The notes below the pieces were generated by a model. That model did not search any database. It saw only the letters and a program-made list of their open reading frames with translations, and was not told the DNA's origin. Shown here piece by piece: positions 27,923 through 37,432 of a DNA stretch of 64,000 bases (its first letter is position 1; each line of letters starts with the position of its first letter). The DNA lies in assembly GCF_040822065.1 (NCBI RefSeq), contig NZ_CP162005.1, positions 2,232,001 through 2,296,000 of the forward strand, in the 5' to 3' direction. The DNA comes from Pedobacter sp. WC2423 (GTDB lineage: Bacteria > Bacteroidota > Bacteroidia > Sphingobacteriales > Sphingobacteriaceae). The translations under genes were made by a program, and so were the position numbers.

Positions 27923-29074
27923 ATGTTGCAAACAAAAACAAAGCCTTCCTCTACAATTATCAGTGCGCGCACGTCGACCATGCTTGTTTTTTTAGTGTGT
28001 GGATTAGGGGTGGCCAGCTGGGCTCCCATCGTTCCCTATGCGAAAGAGCGTCTAGGATTTAATGATGCAAACTTAGGATTGCTGCTGCTGTTAATGGGCG
28101 CTGGCGGTTTGACCACCATGCCAATTACCGGAATTCTGATCCGAAAATATGGCAGCAAGAATATGATGCTGATGGCTATTATACTGTTAGCGCTCATACT
28201 CCCCTTGCTTTTGATCATGGATACCCCATTAACAATGGGGCTTACCCTATTTACTTTTGGTGCAGCTATAGGAACAATTGATGTGGCTATGAATGCCCAG
28301 GCTATTCATATAGAACGGCATTATTCACAGCATATCATGTCTTCTTTTCATGGATTGTTTAGTCTGGGCGGAATTCTGGGACCGCTTTTTATGGGTGGGA
28401 TGATCAAATTCGGACTACAGCCTATTATTGCTATAGGGATTATTTCAGTTTTACTGCTGCTGATTGCACTCAGTCAGTATAACTCCCTATTGTCATCAGA
28501 CCAGGAATCAAAACATACGGAACAAACAAAATTCTCCTGGCCAGGGCGCGCAGTAATTTTTCTGGGCCTGATGTGCTTTATTGTCTTACTGGCTGAGGGA
28601 TCAATACTGGACTGGAGTGCTGTATTTTTAAAAGATGTCAGGAATTTTGATGCAGCTACTGCCGGAGCCGGTTATGCCGCATTTTCAATTGCAATGACAG
28701 TCATGCGTTTACTGGGTGATCAATTAGTGGATAAGGTAAGTCCACAAAAAATAATCTTGTTTGGGGCAGCAATTTCATCCTCAGGATACCTTGTGGCGGT
28801 ATTCAGCCCATGGGGATGGCTTTCTTTAGCAGGTTTTGTATTGGTTGGGCTGGGTGCAGCGAACATTGTTCCTGTTTTATTCAGCGCAGCCGGTAAAATA
28901 AAAGATGTCCCTGCCTCAGTATCTTTACCTATAGTCACCACGATAGGTTATACTGGTTCACTGGCAGGCCCGGCAGGGATTGGTTTCATTGCTTATTCCA
29001 GTTCTCTTTCGGTTGCGTTTTGCTTTATTGCCTTACTGCTGCTTATTGTGAGTATTTCTTACCGTCAGCAATAG
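27923..29074 (+). CDS. MFS transporter, YbjJ-like
   Basis: A 383-residue permease with about 12 membrane segments. The first loop after helix 2 (GILIRKYGSKNMML) holds the MFS signature, and the pattern FHGLFSLGGILGPL in helix 5 is typical of the YbjJ/FucP-like branch. The substrate is not evident. It follows a TetR regulator and an unknown gene on the same strand, 78 bp after the latter, and may be an exporter regulated by that TetR. Confidence 0.88.
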   Translation: MLQTKTKPSSTIISARTSTMLVFLVCGLGVASWAPIVPYAKERLGFNDANLGLLLLLMGAGGLTTMPITGILIRKYGSKNMMLMAIILLALILPLLLIMDTPLTMGLTLFTFGAAIGTIDVAMNAQAIHIERHYSQHIMSSFHGLFSLGGILGPLFMGGMIKFGLQPIIAIGIISVLLLLIALSQYNSLLSSDQESKHTEQTKFSWPGRAVIFLGLMCFIVLLAEGSILDWSAVFLKDVRNFDAATAGAGYAAFSIAMTVMRLLGDQLVDKVSPQKIILFGAAISSSGYLVAVFSPWGWLSLAGFVLVGLGAANIVPVLFSAAGKIKDVPASVSLPIVTTIGYTGSLAGPAGIGFIAYSSSLSVAFCFIALLLLIVSISYRQQ

Positions 29075-29141
29075 ATGTATGTAAAATTCTTATGAAAATC
29101 CTTACCTTGATAAGATATAATTAATGGAAACACAGGAACTG

Positions 29142-29711
29142 ATGATGAAAAAGTATTTATTGATATTTATTTCAGTAACAGGGCTCTTTGCTTGTGTTAA
29201 CATAGCTCACAGAAGAGCTTTGTTTGATGCACAGCTGGATGTTTTTAAGCAAAATGATAGCTATCATGAAGTACAGACTGCCACGAAAAAAAGCCTGAAA
29301 AAATGGGTTGCTGAAGATCTCAGGGATATTCAGGTACTCAAAAAATGCAATTGGAAATTGGATGATGCTGTTTTTTTTAACAGTAAAAAGGACAGATGTT
29401 ATTTACTATTGCTTCTTCAGGACAAAGATACCCTGGCTAAACAGGATTATGTTGATGTCATATATGGTGCTTTAGAAAAGGAAAAATGGAATATCTATTT
29501 TACCGGTCTTTCCACGATGGTATTTTCCAGAGATAAGTATAGCAAAGATGACCATGAACCTATTGCTATGGCAACCCTTTCTTTATTAAGCAGGGAAGAA
29601 ATCCTTCAGGATTATTATAAAGGAAACAGGCATATTAACGATGAATATGTAAATAAGGCTTACCCGGAGTTAAAAAAGAAGCAGGAAACTTTCCTTAAGA
29701 AGAAGCACTAA
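29142..29711 (+). CDS. Small lipoprotein of unknown function
   Basis: About 189 residues from the ATG at 29142 (ATG codons also at 29124 and 29145). Starting here or at 29145 gives a clean lipoprotein signal (YLLIFISVTGLFAC). The mature part is Lys-rich and soluble with no family that I recognise; YCYLLLLLQDKDTL-like text near residue 85 suggests a beta-strand core. It stands between the MFS gene and the M48 protease gene. Confidence 0.7.
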   Translation: MMKKYLLIFISVTGLFACVNIAHRRALFDAQLDVFKQNDSYHEVQTATKKSLKKWVAEDLRDIQVLKKCNWKLDDAVFFNSKKDRCYLLLLLQDKDTLAKQDYVDVIYGALEKEKWNIYFTGLSTMVFSRDKYSKDDHEPIAMATLSLLSREEILQDYYKGNRHINDEYVNKAYPELKKKQETFLKKKH

Positions 29712-29807
29712 CGTTATTAATTCAAAAGAATTATTTATTATTTTTCTGACAAACAATTCCTGCATTTTATTGTTAATGGATACATAACAAATAACTAAAT
29801 AATAAAG

Positions 29808-30599
29808 ATGAACAAAACGATCTTACCTCTCGCTCTGCTGGGCTTAACCCTTTCTTTTGGAATTCATTCTGCTTCAGCACAAATTAAATTAAACAGTAAA
29901 GGTCTTGGTGCATTACAAAAGGGCGTAAAAGCAGCTACCTTTTCGGATGCTGACGCAGCAAAACTTGCTGGTGAAGCTGTAACCTGGATGGATCAGCACA
30001 ATACTGTGGCTGCCGCTAAAGATCCTTATACTGTCCGCTTGAACAAGATCTTTTCAAAACATGAAAATGAAGGCGGACTTAAGTTAAACTATAAAGTATA
30101 TAAAGTGAAAGACATCAATGCTTTCGCTTGTGCAGATGGTAGTGTACGCGTATTTTCTTCTTTAATGGATATCATGAGTGATGATGAGTTATTAGGGATT
30201 ATCGGCCATGAAATTGGACACGTTGCCAATAAAGATACCAGAGATGCCGTGAGAAGTGCTTATAAAAGAGAAGCCATATCAGATGCAGCATCTTCTCAGT
30301 CAGGTGTGGTGAATTCACTTTCACAAAGTCAGCTGGGAAGTTTCGCCAATGCACTTTTAGATAGTAAATATAACCGTAAACAAGAAAGTGAAGCTGATGA
30401 CTATTCTTATGAGTTTATGAAAAAACATAATTACAAAGTAACTGCTTTAGCAAGTGCATTCCAGAAATTCGCCGATATGGAAAAATCATCTGGTGCTGAA
30501 AAAACTAAAACAGAAAAGATGTTAAGTTCACATCCTGATAGCGGTTCACGCGCAGCAAAAATATTAGAAAAAGCTAAAAAAGACGGCTTGTCAAAATAA
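29808..30599 (+). CDS. M48-family zinc metalloprotease, secreted
   Basis: A 263-residue peptidase with a signal peptide (LLGLTLSFGIHSASAQ). The zinc-binding motif HExxH is in IIGHEIGHVANKD (about residue 136), and a further Glu ligand in RKQESEADDYSYEFM matches M48 (LoiP/YcaL-like) enzymes. Such periplasmic proteases take part in envelope protein quality control. It is followed by a strong bidirectional terminator. Confidence 0.92.
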   Translation: MNKTILPLALLGLTLSFGIHSASAQIKLNSKGLGALQKGVKAATFSDADAAKLAGEAVTWMDQHNTVAAAKDPYTVRLNKIFSKHENEGGLKLNYKVYKVKDINAFACADGSVRVFSSLMDIMSDDELLGIIGHEIGHVANKDTRDAVRSAYKREAISDAASSQSGVVNSLSQSQLGSFANALLDSKYNRKQESEADDYSYEFMKKHNYKVTALASAFQKFADMEKSSGAEKTKTEKMLSSHPDSGSRAAKILEKAKKDGLSK

Positions 30600-30629
30600 G
30601 ATATTATACTGATCAGCATAAGCTGTTAT

Positions 30630-30662
30630 AAAAAAGCCGGGTTTCAGACCCGGCTTTTTTTT
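30630..30662. terminator. Strong bidirectional terminator
   Basis: GCCGGGT (30636-30642) pairs with ACCCGGC (30648-30654) across a 5-base loop, flanked by six A's before and eight T's after. It serves the M48 gene and the convergent exporter gene, whose stop codon lies within the T run. Confidence 0.9.
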
Positions 30663-31530
30663 ATACATTCTCCTGTACAATAGCTTTCTTAGTCGTCAAT
30701 GTCGCCCCGGCACTGGCAATAATCACACAGACAACTGCCAGCCACTGATTAAACGTCAAAAATTCATGCAATAGAACCAGTCCGTTTAAAGCTGCTACAG
30801 CTGGCTCCAGACTCATTAAGATACTGAATGTACGCGCAGGCATTTGCCGCAGCGCATTGATTTCAAGTGTAAATGGTATGGCGCTGGACAAAAGCGCCAG
30901 TGCAAGTCCCATTAAAAGAAGAGTTGGTGTTAAATGGGTTAATCCCCCGCTTCCAATGCCAAATGGTGCAACAACCAGGGTAGCGAATAACATACCTACC
31001 GTAACTGCGTCTCCCCCATTCATAATCTTGGAGATTTTTCCACCCATCACAATATAACCTGCCCAGAAACCTCCTGCAGTCAGTGCTAATAAAACACCGA
31101 TGAGATCAATTCCTTTACCGGTCCAGGGTGCGATAAGTGCAATCCCAATTCCGGCCAGTAAAATCCATAAATAGTCAGTGATGCGTTTAGATCCGAATAT
31201 GGCAACAATTAAAGGCCCTACGAATTCAAGTGTAACGCCTAAACCAAGCGGTATCCGCTCAATCGCCATATAGAAAATCAGGTTCATTAATCCCAGGGAT
31301 ACCCCATAAGGAATCACTGCTTTCCATTGTTTAGCAGTAAGCTGAGTTAGATTTGTCCGGTTAACAGCCATCAGGATAACGGCCGAAAGACCAATCCGTA
31401 TAAAGGCTGTACTTTGTGCTCCTAAAATAGGAAACAGGCCTTTGGCAATTGCAGCCCCGCACTGTACACTGATAATTGATAAAAGAACAGCAGGGATTGG
31501 TGGTAAAGTAAAAGATTTATTGTTATTCAT
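30661..31530 (-). CDS. EamA/DMT-family transporter, RhtA-like
   Basis: 289 residues from the ATG at 31530 (MNNNKSF); the longer frame adds 11 unlikely residues. Ten membrane segments and two EamA repeats are visible. QCGAAIAKGLFPILGAQ, YGVSLGLMNLIFYMAIERIPLG and MPARTFSILMSLEPAVAALNG closely resemble E. coli RhtA, a threonine/homoserine exporter. I call it an amino-acid exporter of that type, with substrate unproven. Confidence 0.88.
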   Translation of the reverse strand: MNNNKSFTLPPIPAVLLSIISVQCGAAIAKGLFPILGAQSTAFIRIGLSAVILMAVNRTNLTQLTAKQWKAVIPYGVSLGLMNLIFYMAIERIPLGLGVTLEFVGPLIVAIFGSKRITDYLWILLAGIGIALIAPWTGKGIDLIGVLLALTAGGFWAGYIVMGGKISKIMNGGDAVTVGMLFATLVVAPFGIGSGGLTHLTPTLLLMGLALALLSSAIPFTLEINALRQMPARTFSILMSLEPAVAALNGLVLLHEFLTFNQWLAVVCVIIASAGATLTTKKAIVQENV

Positions 31531-31638
31531 TTGCGGCGCAAATTTAGCTATTATTTTCCTCAATTAAATCAGAGTTGTCTGATCAAAATCGGAGGAAAGG
31601 CTCCAGCATAAAATAACAGGACACTTTAACAAGTATAA

Positions 31639-31705
31639 CTGGTCGTAGTTGAGAGGGGGTTGAAAGGGCCAATGGCCCTTTCAACCCCCTCTCAACTACG
31701 ACCAG
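31639..31705. repeat. Perfect 67-bp palindrome (33-bp arms, 1-base centre)
   Basis: Each base from 31639 to 31671 pairs with its partner from 31705 down to 31673, around a single A at 31672. The arm begins CTGGTCGTAGTTGAGAGGGG and includes a run of five G's. It lies 34 bp past the stop of the RND pump gene and about 108 bp upstream of the RhtA-like gene. It could be the pump operon's terminator, but it is far longer than the other terminators here and has no loop or T run. A mobile palindromic repeat is an alternative. Confidence 0.95.
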
Positions 31706-31739
31706 AATATGATCCGGAACAGACCTTCTTTAATCCTTG

Positions 31740-34700
31740 CTATTCAGTAATAGCGGTATAAGGTTTATCTTGTTTCATTACCTTTTTACGGTAAGCCCAG
31801 TAAAATACAATCGGGAATATAAACAGGTTAAATAAAGTATCAGAAATTAATCCCCCAATCACTACTGTAGCCAGCGGTTTTGAAGTCTCAGAGCCGATAC
31901 CTGTTGACATTGCTGCTGGTAATAATCCAATAGCTGCCATCATTGCTGTCATCACTACCGGACGAATACGGGATTCCACACCAATTCTAAGCGCATCAAT
32001 AAACGTCCATTCAGGGTGGCTATGACGCATTTCTTTAATATTTGATTTGAACTTGGTGATCAATATAACCCCATTCTGCACACAAATACCAAATAAAGCT
32101 ATAAATCCGATTCCTGAAGAAATACTAAAGTTTATACCCGTAAGCAGCAATGCAAATACCCCGCCCACAATCGCAAACGGTACATTATTTAATACAAGTA
32201 ATGAATCTTTGATTGTTCCGAATAAGATAAACAGCACAAAGAAAATCAACAAGATACTAACCGGTACAACCTGCGTTAAACGCTGCGTTGCTCTTTGCTG
32301 ATTCTCAAAATCCCCCGCCCATTCTATATGATAACCTTTTGGCAATTTGACCTGGGCATTGACTTTATCCTGCGCTTCTTTAATGGTACTGCCCATATCG
32401 CGGCCCCTTACAGAAAACTTGATGGCACCATATCTTTTGTGCTTATCGCGATAAATCAAACTCGGCCCAACCAGTTTTCTGATATTAGCAATTTCCCGCA
32501 GCGGAACTTTATTCCCTGAAAGTGTTGGTACCCGCAAATCACCGATTGCATTCGCATTGTTCCTGAAGCTTTCAGGATAACGGATCCGCAGATCAAACTT
32601 ACGTTCACCTTCGTAAATCTGTGTGGCTGCTTTCCCGCCGATTGCCGTTTCAATAACCGCCCCCGCATCTGCAGTAGTTACCCCATAAAAGGCCATTTTT
32701 TCCTGATCCAGATCAATCCGCAATTCAGGTTGTCCGAGGTTCCGCATAATACCAAGATCCTCCACTCCCTTAATGTCTTTCATGATCTTGAAAATCTTCT
32801 CTTCTTTATCTTCGACAAATTTAAGATCATCGCCAAATAACTTCACCACGATAGACCCTTTTACACCGGATACAGCTTCTTCTACGTTATCAGAAATTGG
32901 CTGAGAGAAGTTGAGATCAATCCCCGGAAAGAATTTCAGTTTTTCCTGCATTCGCTGGATCAATTCAGGTTTACTCGCTTTACTTTTCCACTGATCCTGC
33001 GGATAAAGATCTACATGAAACTCCAGATTGTAGAATCCTGTGGCATCTGTTCCATCATCCGGACGGCCTGTTTGAGAAATGACCTGTTTAACTTCAGGAA
33101 AGCTTCTGAAGGTTCTGCGCATATCATTGGCCAGCTTCACAGATTCACCAAGCGAGGTACTCAGCGGCCCTGTTGCCCGCACATAAATAGTTCCCTCATT
33201 GAGTTGTGGTAAAAACTCTGTCCCTAAAAATCTGAAGCAGAAAAGACTGACTGCCAGGATGATAATAGCGACTGGAAAAGCTATTTTCCTGCCTTTAAAA
33301 CAAACATTGAAAAGTCGCATGGAATTGCGGGTGATCCATTCTACAAAGAAATTGCGCTTTTCACGAACATTCTTATTCAATAGCACACTGGCCATGACCG
33401 GTACCAGGGTAAAAGTCAGAATTAATGCGCCCAATAGTGCAAAACCCAATGTCCAGGCTAAAGGAGAAAACATTTTACCTTCCACCTTTTCAAAGCTGAA
33501 GATTGGCAGCAAACCAATAATGATAATCAACTTCGCGAAGAATATACCCTTACCATTAATCAGACAAGCTTCTTTAATCATCCCCAGTTTACTGAGTTTG
33601 TTGAACTTCTCCATCCCCTCTTTCTTCGCCCGGTGATCCAGTACTACAAAGATACCTTCCATCATCACCACTGCTCCGTCTATAATAATCCCAAAGTCAA
33701 TCGCCCCCATCGAGAGTAAATTGGCAGACATGCCTTTAAATTTCAGACAGATAAATGCAAAAAGTAAAGCCAGCGGGATTACAATAGCCACAATAATTGT
33801 AGTTCGCCAATCGGCCATAAACAAGAACACGATCACAGTCACAAAAATAATCCCCTCGGCCATATTATGCAGCACCGTGTGCGTTGCAAAATCTACCAGA
33901 TCTTCCCGGTCATAAAAAGCATTGATCTTTACATCATCCGGCAGAATACTATTGTTCAGTTCATCAACTTTGGCTTTAAGGCTTTGAATCACATCATTTG
34001 TATTTCCACCTTTCAGCATCACCACAATTCCCTCTACGACATCCGGGTCACCATCACGGCCAACCTGTCCAAGAGGCGGCAAGCTGGATGCTGTAACTTC
34101 ACCAATGTTTTTCACAAAGATGGGTGTCCCCTTCACATGGTCAACGATGATATTTTTAATCTCATTGATATTGTTCAGTAAACCAATCCCTCTCACTACA
34201 TAAGCTTGTCCGCTTTGCTCAATCACATCACCACCTACGTTGATATTACTTTTGGAAACAGCTTCGTAAACTTCCAGCGGTGTAACGCCGTACTGCACAG
34301 CTTTTTCAGGATCAATCGTAATCTGATAGGCTTTAGTCGGGCCACCAAAACTATTCACATCTGCTACACCGGGTACAGCACGTATTTCACGCTCTACTAC
34401 CCATTCTTCTAAAGTTTTAAGTTCTTTAACAGACTTCTTGCTGCTGGTTAAAGTATACCTGAAAATCTCACCCGTTGGCCCGTAAGGCGGTGAAATCTCG
34501 GGCCTGGCTCCTTCAGGTAAATCGGCGTCACCTAAATGATTATTTAATTGCAAACGCGCATAATCATATTCGACATTGTCTTCAAAAGTTACTTTGACTA
34601 CCGAAAGACCAAATAAAGACGAAGATCTGATCGATGTCTTTTTCTGCGCCGGATTCATCGCTATTTCCAGCGGCCGGGTTACAAACTTCTCTACTTCTTC

Positions 34701-34883
34701 TGCACTTCGCCCGGGCCATTGAGTGATAATGGTCAGTGAGGTATTCGTTACATCCGGAAACGCATCTATTGCGATGCTTTTAAAACTGAAGTATCCTCCA
34801 ACCAGAAGCAGGAACGTCATGAAAAATATAAAGAACTTATTCTTAAGAGAAAAAGCCAGTACTGATTTAATTACTTTATTCAT
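31740..34883 (-). CDS. Heavy-metal efflux RND pump, CzcA-like
   Basis: A 1047-residue HME-RND permease with twelve membrane segments and two large periplasmic loops. The segment DFGIIIDGAVVMME (about residue 400, membrane helix 4) matches the DFG-x3-DGA-x3-ME signature given for the divalent-cation group (Co, Zn, Cd, Ni) and not the CusA pattern. It should drive metal out with the proton gradient, together with the fusion protein and TolC encoded just upstream. It is the last gene of the efflux operon, 32 bp after the fusion-protein gene. Confidence 0.92.
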   Translation of the reverse strand: MNKVIKSVLAFSLKNKFFIFFMTFLLLVGGYFSFKSIAIDAFPDVTNTSLTIITQWPGRSAEEVEKFVTRPLEIAMNPAQKKTSIRSSSLFGLSVVKVTFEDNVEYDYARLQLNNHLGDADLPEGARPEISPPYGPTGEIFRYTLTSSKKSVKELKTLEEWVVEREIRAVPGVADVNSFGGPTKAYQITIDPEKAVQYGVTPLEVYEAVSKSNINVGGDVIEQSGQAYVVRGIGLLNNINEIKNIIVDHVKGTPIFVKNIGEVTASSLPPLGQVGRDGDPDVVEGIVVMLKGGNTNDVIQSLKAKVDELNNSILPDDVKINAFYDREDLVDFATHTVLHNMAEGIIFVTVIVFLFMADWRTTIIVAIVIPLALLFAFICLKFKGMSANLLSMGAIDFGIIIDGAVVMMEGIFVVLDHRAKKEGMEKFNKLSKLGMIKEACLINGKGIFFAKLIIIIGLLPIFSFEKVEGKMFSPLAWTLGFALLGALILTFTLVPVMASVLLNKNVREKRNFFVEWITRNSMRLFNVCFKGRKIAFPVAIIILAVSLFCFRFLGTEFLPQLNEGTIYVRATGPLSTSLGESVKLANDMRRTFRSFPEVKQVISQTGRPDDGTDATGFYNLEFHVDLYPQDQWKSKASKPELIQRMQEKLKFFPGIDLNFSQPISDNVEEAVSGVKGSIVVKLFGDDLKFVEDKEEKIFKIMKDIKGVEDLGIMRNLGQPELRIDLDQEKMAFYGVTTADAGAVIETAIGGKAATQIYEGERKFDLRIRYPESFRNNANAIGDLRVPTLSGNKVPLREIANIRKLVGPSLIYRDKHKRYGAIKFSVRGRDMGSTIKEAQDKVNAQVKLPKGYHIEWAGDFENQQRATQRLTQVVPVSILLIFFVLFILFGTIKDSLLVLNNVPFAIVGGVFALLLTGINFSISSGIGFIALFGICVQNGVILITKFKSNIKEMRHSHPEWTFIDALRIGVESRIRPVVMTAMMAAIGLLPAAMSTGIGSETSKPLATVVIGGLISDTLFNLFIFPIVFYWAYRKKVMKQDKPYTAITE

Positions 34884-34915
34884 TGCTTGAATTTAAACGG
34901 GTTAAGCGGATCATG

Positions 34916-36010
34916 TTATTTCAGAGATTCGTACAGGAACAACTGTCTTGACGCTATAATCTGATCACCGGGTTTTAAACCTGAGCTGATATAGGCCCGG
35001 TCTTCCACACGCTTGGAAACAGTAACTGGCTGTATACGTACCTGCGATTTACCCTCTTTGACCACCACAAAATTCCGGTCATTATCCAGTACAATTGAAC
35101 GGGTATTAATCATTGGCAGGTTCTCGCCAGATTTTGCCTGTACCACTACATTCGCAAACATTTGCGGTTTCAGTAAATTACCCGGATTACTGATTTTCAC
35201 ACGCGCACGCATTAATTTATTGTCCTTGTCTATCATATTGTAGACTTTATCTATTTTCCCGGTGAAAATTTTTCCGGGATAAGCCAGTGTAGTAATCTGA
35301 ACCGGATAACCCGTCTGTACGCTCGTGATATCAGACTCGTAAATATTGACAATGATATAAACTGAAGAAAGATCAGCAATGGTAAACAGGTTTTCTGTAT
35401 TGTCAGCTCTGACCTGCATATTACTGGTGATATTTTTCTCTACAATATATCCGCTGATCGGCGCTTTAATCAGATAACCACGCTTGTCACTTTTATTAAT
35501 TGACATCACTGAATGTGCACGGCTATTTTCTGCTGATGCTTTTTGATAGTCTGATTTTGCCTGTTCCAGATCTTTACCCGATGCCAGTCCGCTCTGATAC
35601 AAATCTTTTGTAGCTTCCAGTGTTCTTTTCGTATCCCTCAAATCTGCTTCTGCACTAATCAGGTCTTTTGAGAAGCCAGCAACTTCTACACTGTGCATAC
35701 TGGCCAGGGTCTGCCCTTTGTGCACTACATCTCCCAGCAGTACATTTACATTCTCAGTGATCCCGCTCACCATGGGATAAATTTTAGCTACTTTATTTTC
35801 ATCAGGCTCTATCGTACCGGTCAGGGTGAGCTGAGAAACTGCGCTGGCCTGCTGCACAGTATCTACTAACAGACTGCCCAATAAACTATCTGTGACTTTA
35901 AATTTATTATCCTCAGGCTTTGAGGCTGCATCATGACGCGTGCAGGACGAGAACAGTAAAGTGGCAGTACCAAATGCAGCTGCCAGCGCAAATATTTTAT
36001 AAGTATGCAT
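34916..36010 (-). CDS. RND efflux membrane-fusion protein, CzcB-like
   Basis: A 364-residue periplasmic adaptor with a lipoprotein signal (TATLLFSSCTRHD). It has the biotinyl-lipoyl halves, a coiled-coil hairpin (about 115-170: GFSKDLISAEADLRDTKRTLEA onward) and a beta-barrel domain. The C-terminus lacks a Met-rich metal-binding extension as in CusF-linked CusB. It lies between the tolC and pump genes with gaps of 9 and 32 bp and links the two in the tripartite complex. Confidence 0.9.
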   Translation of the reverse strand: MHTYKIFALAAAFGTATLLFSSCTRHDAASKPEDNKFKVTDSLLGSLLVDTVQQASAVSQLTLTGTIEPDENKVAKIYPMVSGITENVNVLLGDVVHKGQTLASMHSVEVAGFSKDLISAEADLRDTKRTLEATKDLYQSGLASGKDLEQAKSDYQKASAENSRAHSVMSINKSDKRGYLIKAPISGYIVEKNITSNMQVRADNTENLFTIADLSSVYIIVNIYESDITSVQTGYPVQITTLAYPGKIFTGKIDKVYNMIDKDNKLMRARVKISNPGNLLKPQMFANVVVQAKSGENLPMINTRSIVLDNDRNFVVVKEGKSQVRIQPVTVSKRVEDRAYISSGLKPGDQIIASRQLFLYESLK

Positions 36011-36019
36011 ATCAAGAGA

Positions 36020-37330
36020 TTATTGCTGATTAAAGAATGGAGTAGCTGTAACGAAATTCAACTGTTCTAAAGAGCTGATGCGGTTAAGCTGTAAATTGTT
36101 CAGCTGGATCGCATTGGTTTTATAAGAGTCATAGAAATCAAGGAATTCAAGCAGGCCGATATTGTGTTTCTCATAACTCTTGTAAACCTCTCCGATGAGG
36201 TGTGTGAAGTCTGCTTTAAACTTAGGATCAAAGCTGTTATAAAGCCTTTCCAATCTGTCCGCAGCCTGATAACTATTATCCAGATCGTTTTGCAGCTGAT
36301 CTTCCTGTTGTGCCAAAGCATTTTTGCTGACCTCAATTGCCACTTTTGCCTGTCTGATATTTCCCTGGTTCCGGTTAAAAAGAGGAAGAGGTATACTGAT
36401 CCCAAGCCCGGTGTAATTAGGCGTATAACCTGCAAACCGGTCATAAGTGACCGACATTGTGACGTCTGGTATCGCCATCGACTTTTGCAGCCGGAGGTTG
36501 AGGTTACTGGATTCAATCACCGAGTGCGACAGTTTTAAGTCATACCTGTTGGTATAAGCGGAGTCAAGCAATTTTTTATAGGAAACCTGCTGTAATACAT
36601 CTTTGCCATCCAGATTGAATTCAAGCTGAGGTACAATATGTACGTTAGCACTAGTACGGGTTAGCAATTTAAATTCGCTTTGCATATCATCGATACCATC
36701 TTTCAAATCATTTAACTCTGATTGAAGCGTGTACAATTGAGATTGAATCCTCAATACTTCTTTCAGCGCAATATTCTCTTTGGCGTATTGCTGTTTGAAT
36801 CCAGCCAGTGTTTTAGATAGAGAGCTGATCTCCCTGGCATATACTTTTGCAGATTGTTCCTGATAGTAGATTTTATAGAAATCTGTTCTCAAAGTATATT
36901 TAAGGGTACGCAAAAGATCAAAAAGCTGAAATTCTGCCTGCTGTACGCCCATTTTGGCGAGCCGGATATTCTTGTTCCGTTTACCCGCAGTTTGAAAAAG
37001 CTGGGAGATACTTGCCGCACGCTGTCCGGTTTGTTTACTGACATCCAGTAGCCTCTTGTTTGCGGAATTGTATAATATGTTCTCATAGGATACTTCCGGG
37101 TTATCAAACAAGCGGGCAGTAATCACCTGCGCCCTGGCATCGTCAATATTATACTGACCAGCTATTAAACTCAGGTTATTTTTGAGAAACAGCTCTTCGG
37201 CCTGTTTAATCGTGATATTTAAGGAATCACGCGTATCGTTTTTGCCATCATCCCTTGCTATTACTGAATCAATTCCGGTAAAACCACAGAGATTTACCAG
37301 CAATACAGGGAGCACAAATTTAAATTGCAT
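36020..37330 (-). CDS. TolC-family outer-membrane efflux channel
   Basis: A 436-residue outer-membrane factor with a signal peptide (FVLPVLLVNLCGFTG). Two repeats of long amphipathic helices with TolC motifs are seen (NPEVSYENILY and LGISIPLPLFNRNQGNIRQAK). It would form the exit duct for the RND pump. A candidate operator and promoter for this gene lie in the 102-bp gap between it and the sensor kinase gene, so it may be expressed separately from the regulators. Confidence 0.92.
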   Translation of the reverse strand: MQFKFVLPVLLVNLCGFTGIDSVIARDDGKNDTRDSLNITIKQAEELFLKNNLSLIAGQYNIDDARAQVITARLFDNPEVSYENILYNSANKRLLDVSKQTGQRAASISQLFQTAGKRNKNIRLAKMGVQQAEFQLFDLLRTLKYTLRTDFYKIYYQEQSAKVYAREISSLSKTLAGFKQQYAKENIALKEVLRIQSQLYTLQSELNDLKDGIDDMQSEFKLLTRTSANVHIVPQLEFNLDGKDVLQQVSYKKLLDSAYTNRYDLKLSHSVIESSNLNLRLQKSMAIPDVTMSVTYDRFAGYTPNYTGLGISIPLPLFNRNQGNIRQAKVAIEVSKNALAQQEDQLQNDLDNSYQAADRLERLYNSFDPKFKADFTHLIGEVYKSYEKHNIGLLEFLDFYDSYKTNAIQLNNLQLNRISSLEQLNFVTATPFFNQQ

Positions 37331-37349
37331 AGCTTTATTATTTGAATAA

Positions 37350-37357
37350 CAAAACTA
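37350..37357 (-). promoter_or_regulatory. Candidate -7 element for the efflux genes (TAGTTTTG)
   Basis: On the minus strand TAGTTTTG matches TAnnTTTG, 20 bases before the tolC start. No -33 TTG is seen, which would suit a promoter needing an activator; the shared operator-like site lies about 45-70 bases further upstream. Confidence 0.4.
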
Positions 37358-37399
37358 TAGTATAGGTATTAGGGACTACTTAAGGGCAGATTATACGGG

Positions 37400-37429
37400 C
37401 ATTAGAAGTCCATTAGAAAGTTTTAATGT
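37400..37429 (-). promoter_or_regulatory. Candidate response-regulator site upstream of tolC
   Basis: On the minus strand 37429-37410 reads ACATTAAAA-N3-TCTAATG, matching 15 of 20 positions with a sequence upstream of the response regulator gene (39551-39570). CATTAGAA occurs at 37400 and 37411 on the plus strand, an 11-bp period as bound by OmpR/PhoB-type regulators. Confidence 0.45.
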
Positions 37430-37432
37430 AAC

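Noticed and set aside
33199..33636. 145-codon open frame opposite the RND pump gene
   Set aside because: It lies wholly antisense to a clearly conserved pump gene and has no recognisable family or signal; such frames arise by chance on the opposite strand.
36164..36538. 124-codon plus-strand frame opposite tolC
   Set aside because: Antisense to the conserved TolC repeat and with chance-like composition.
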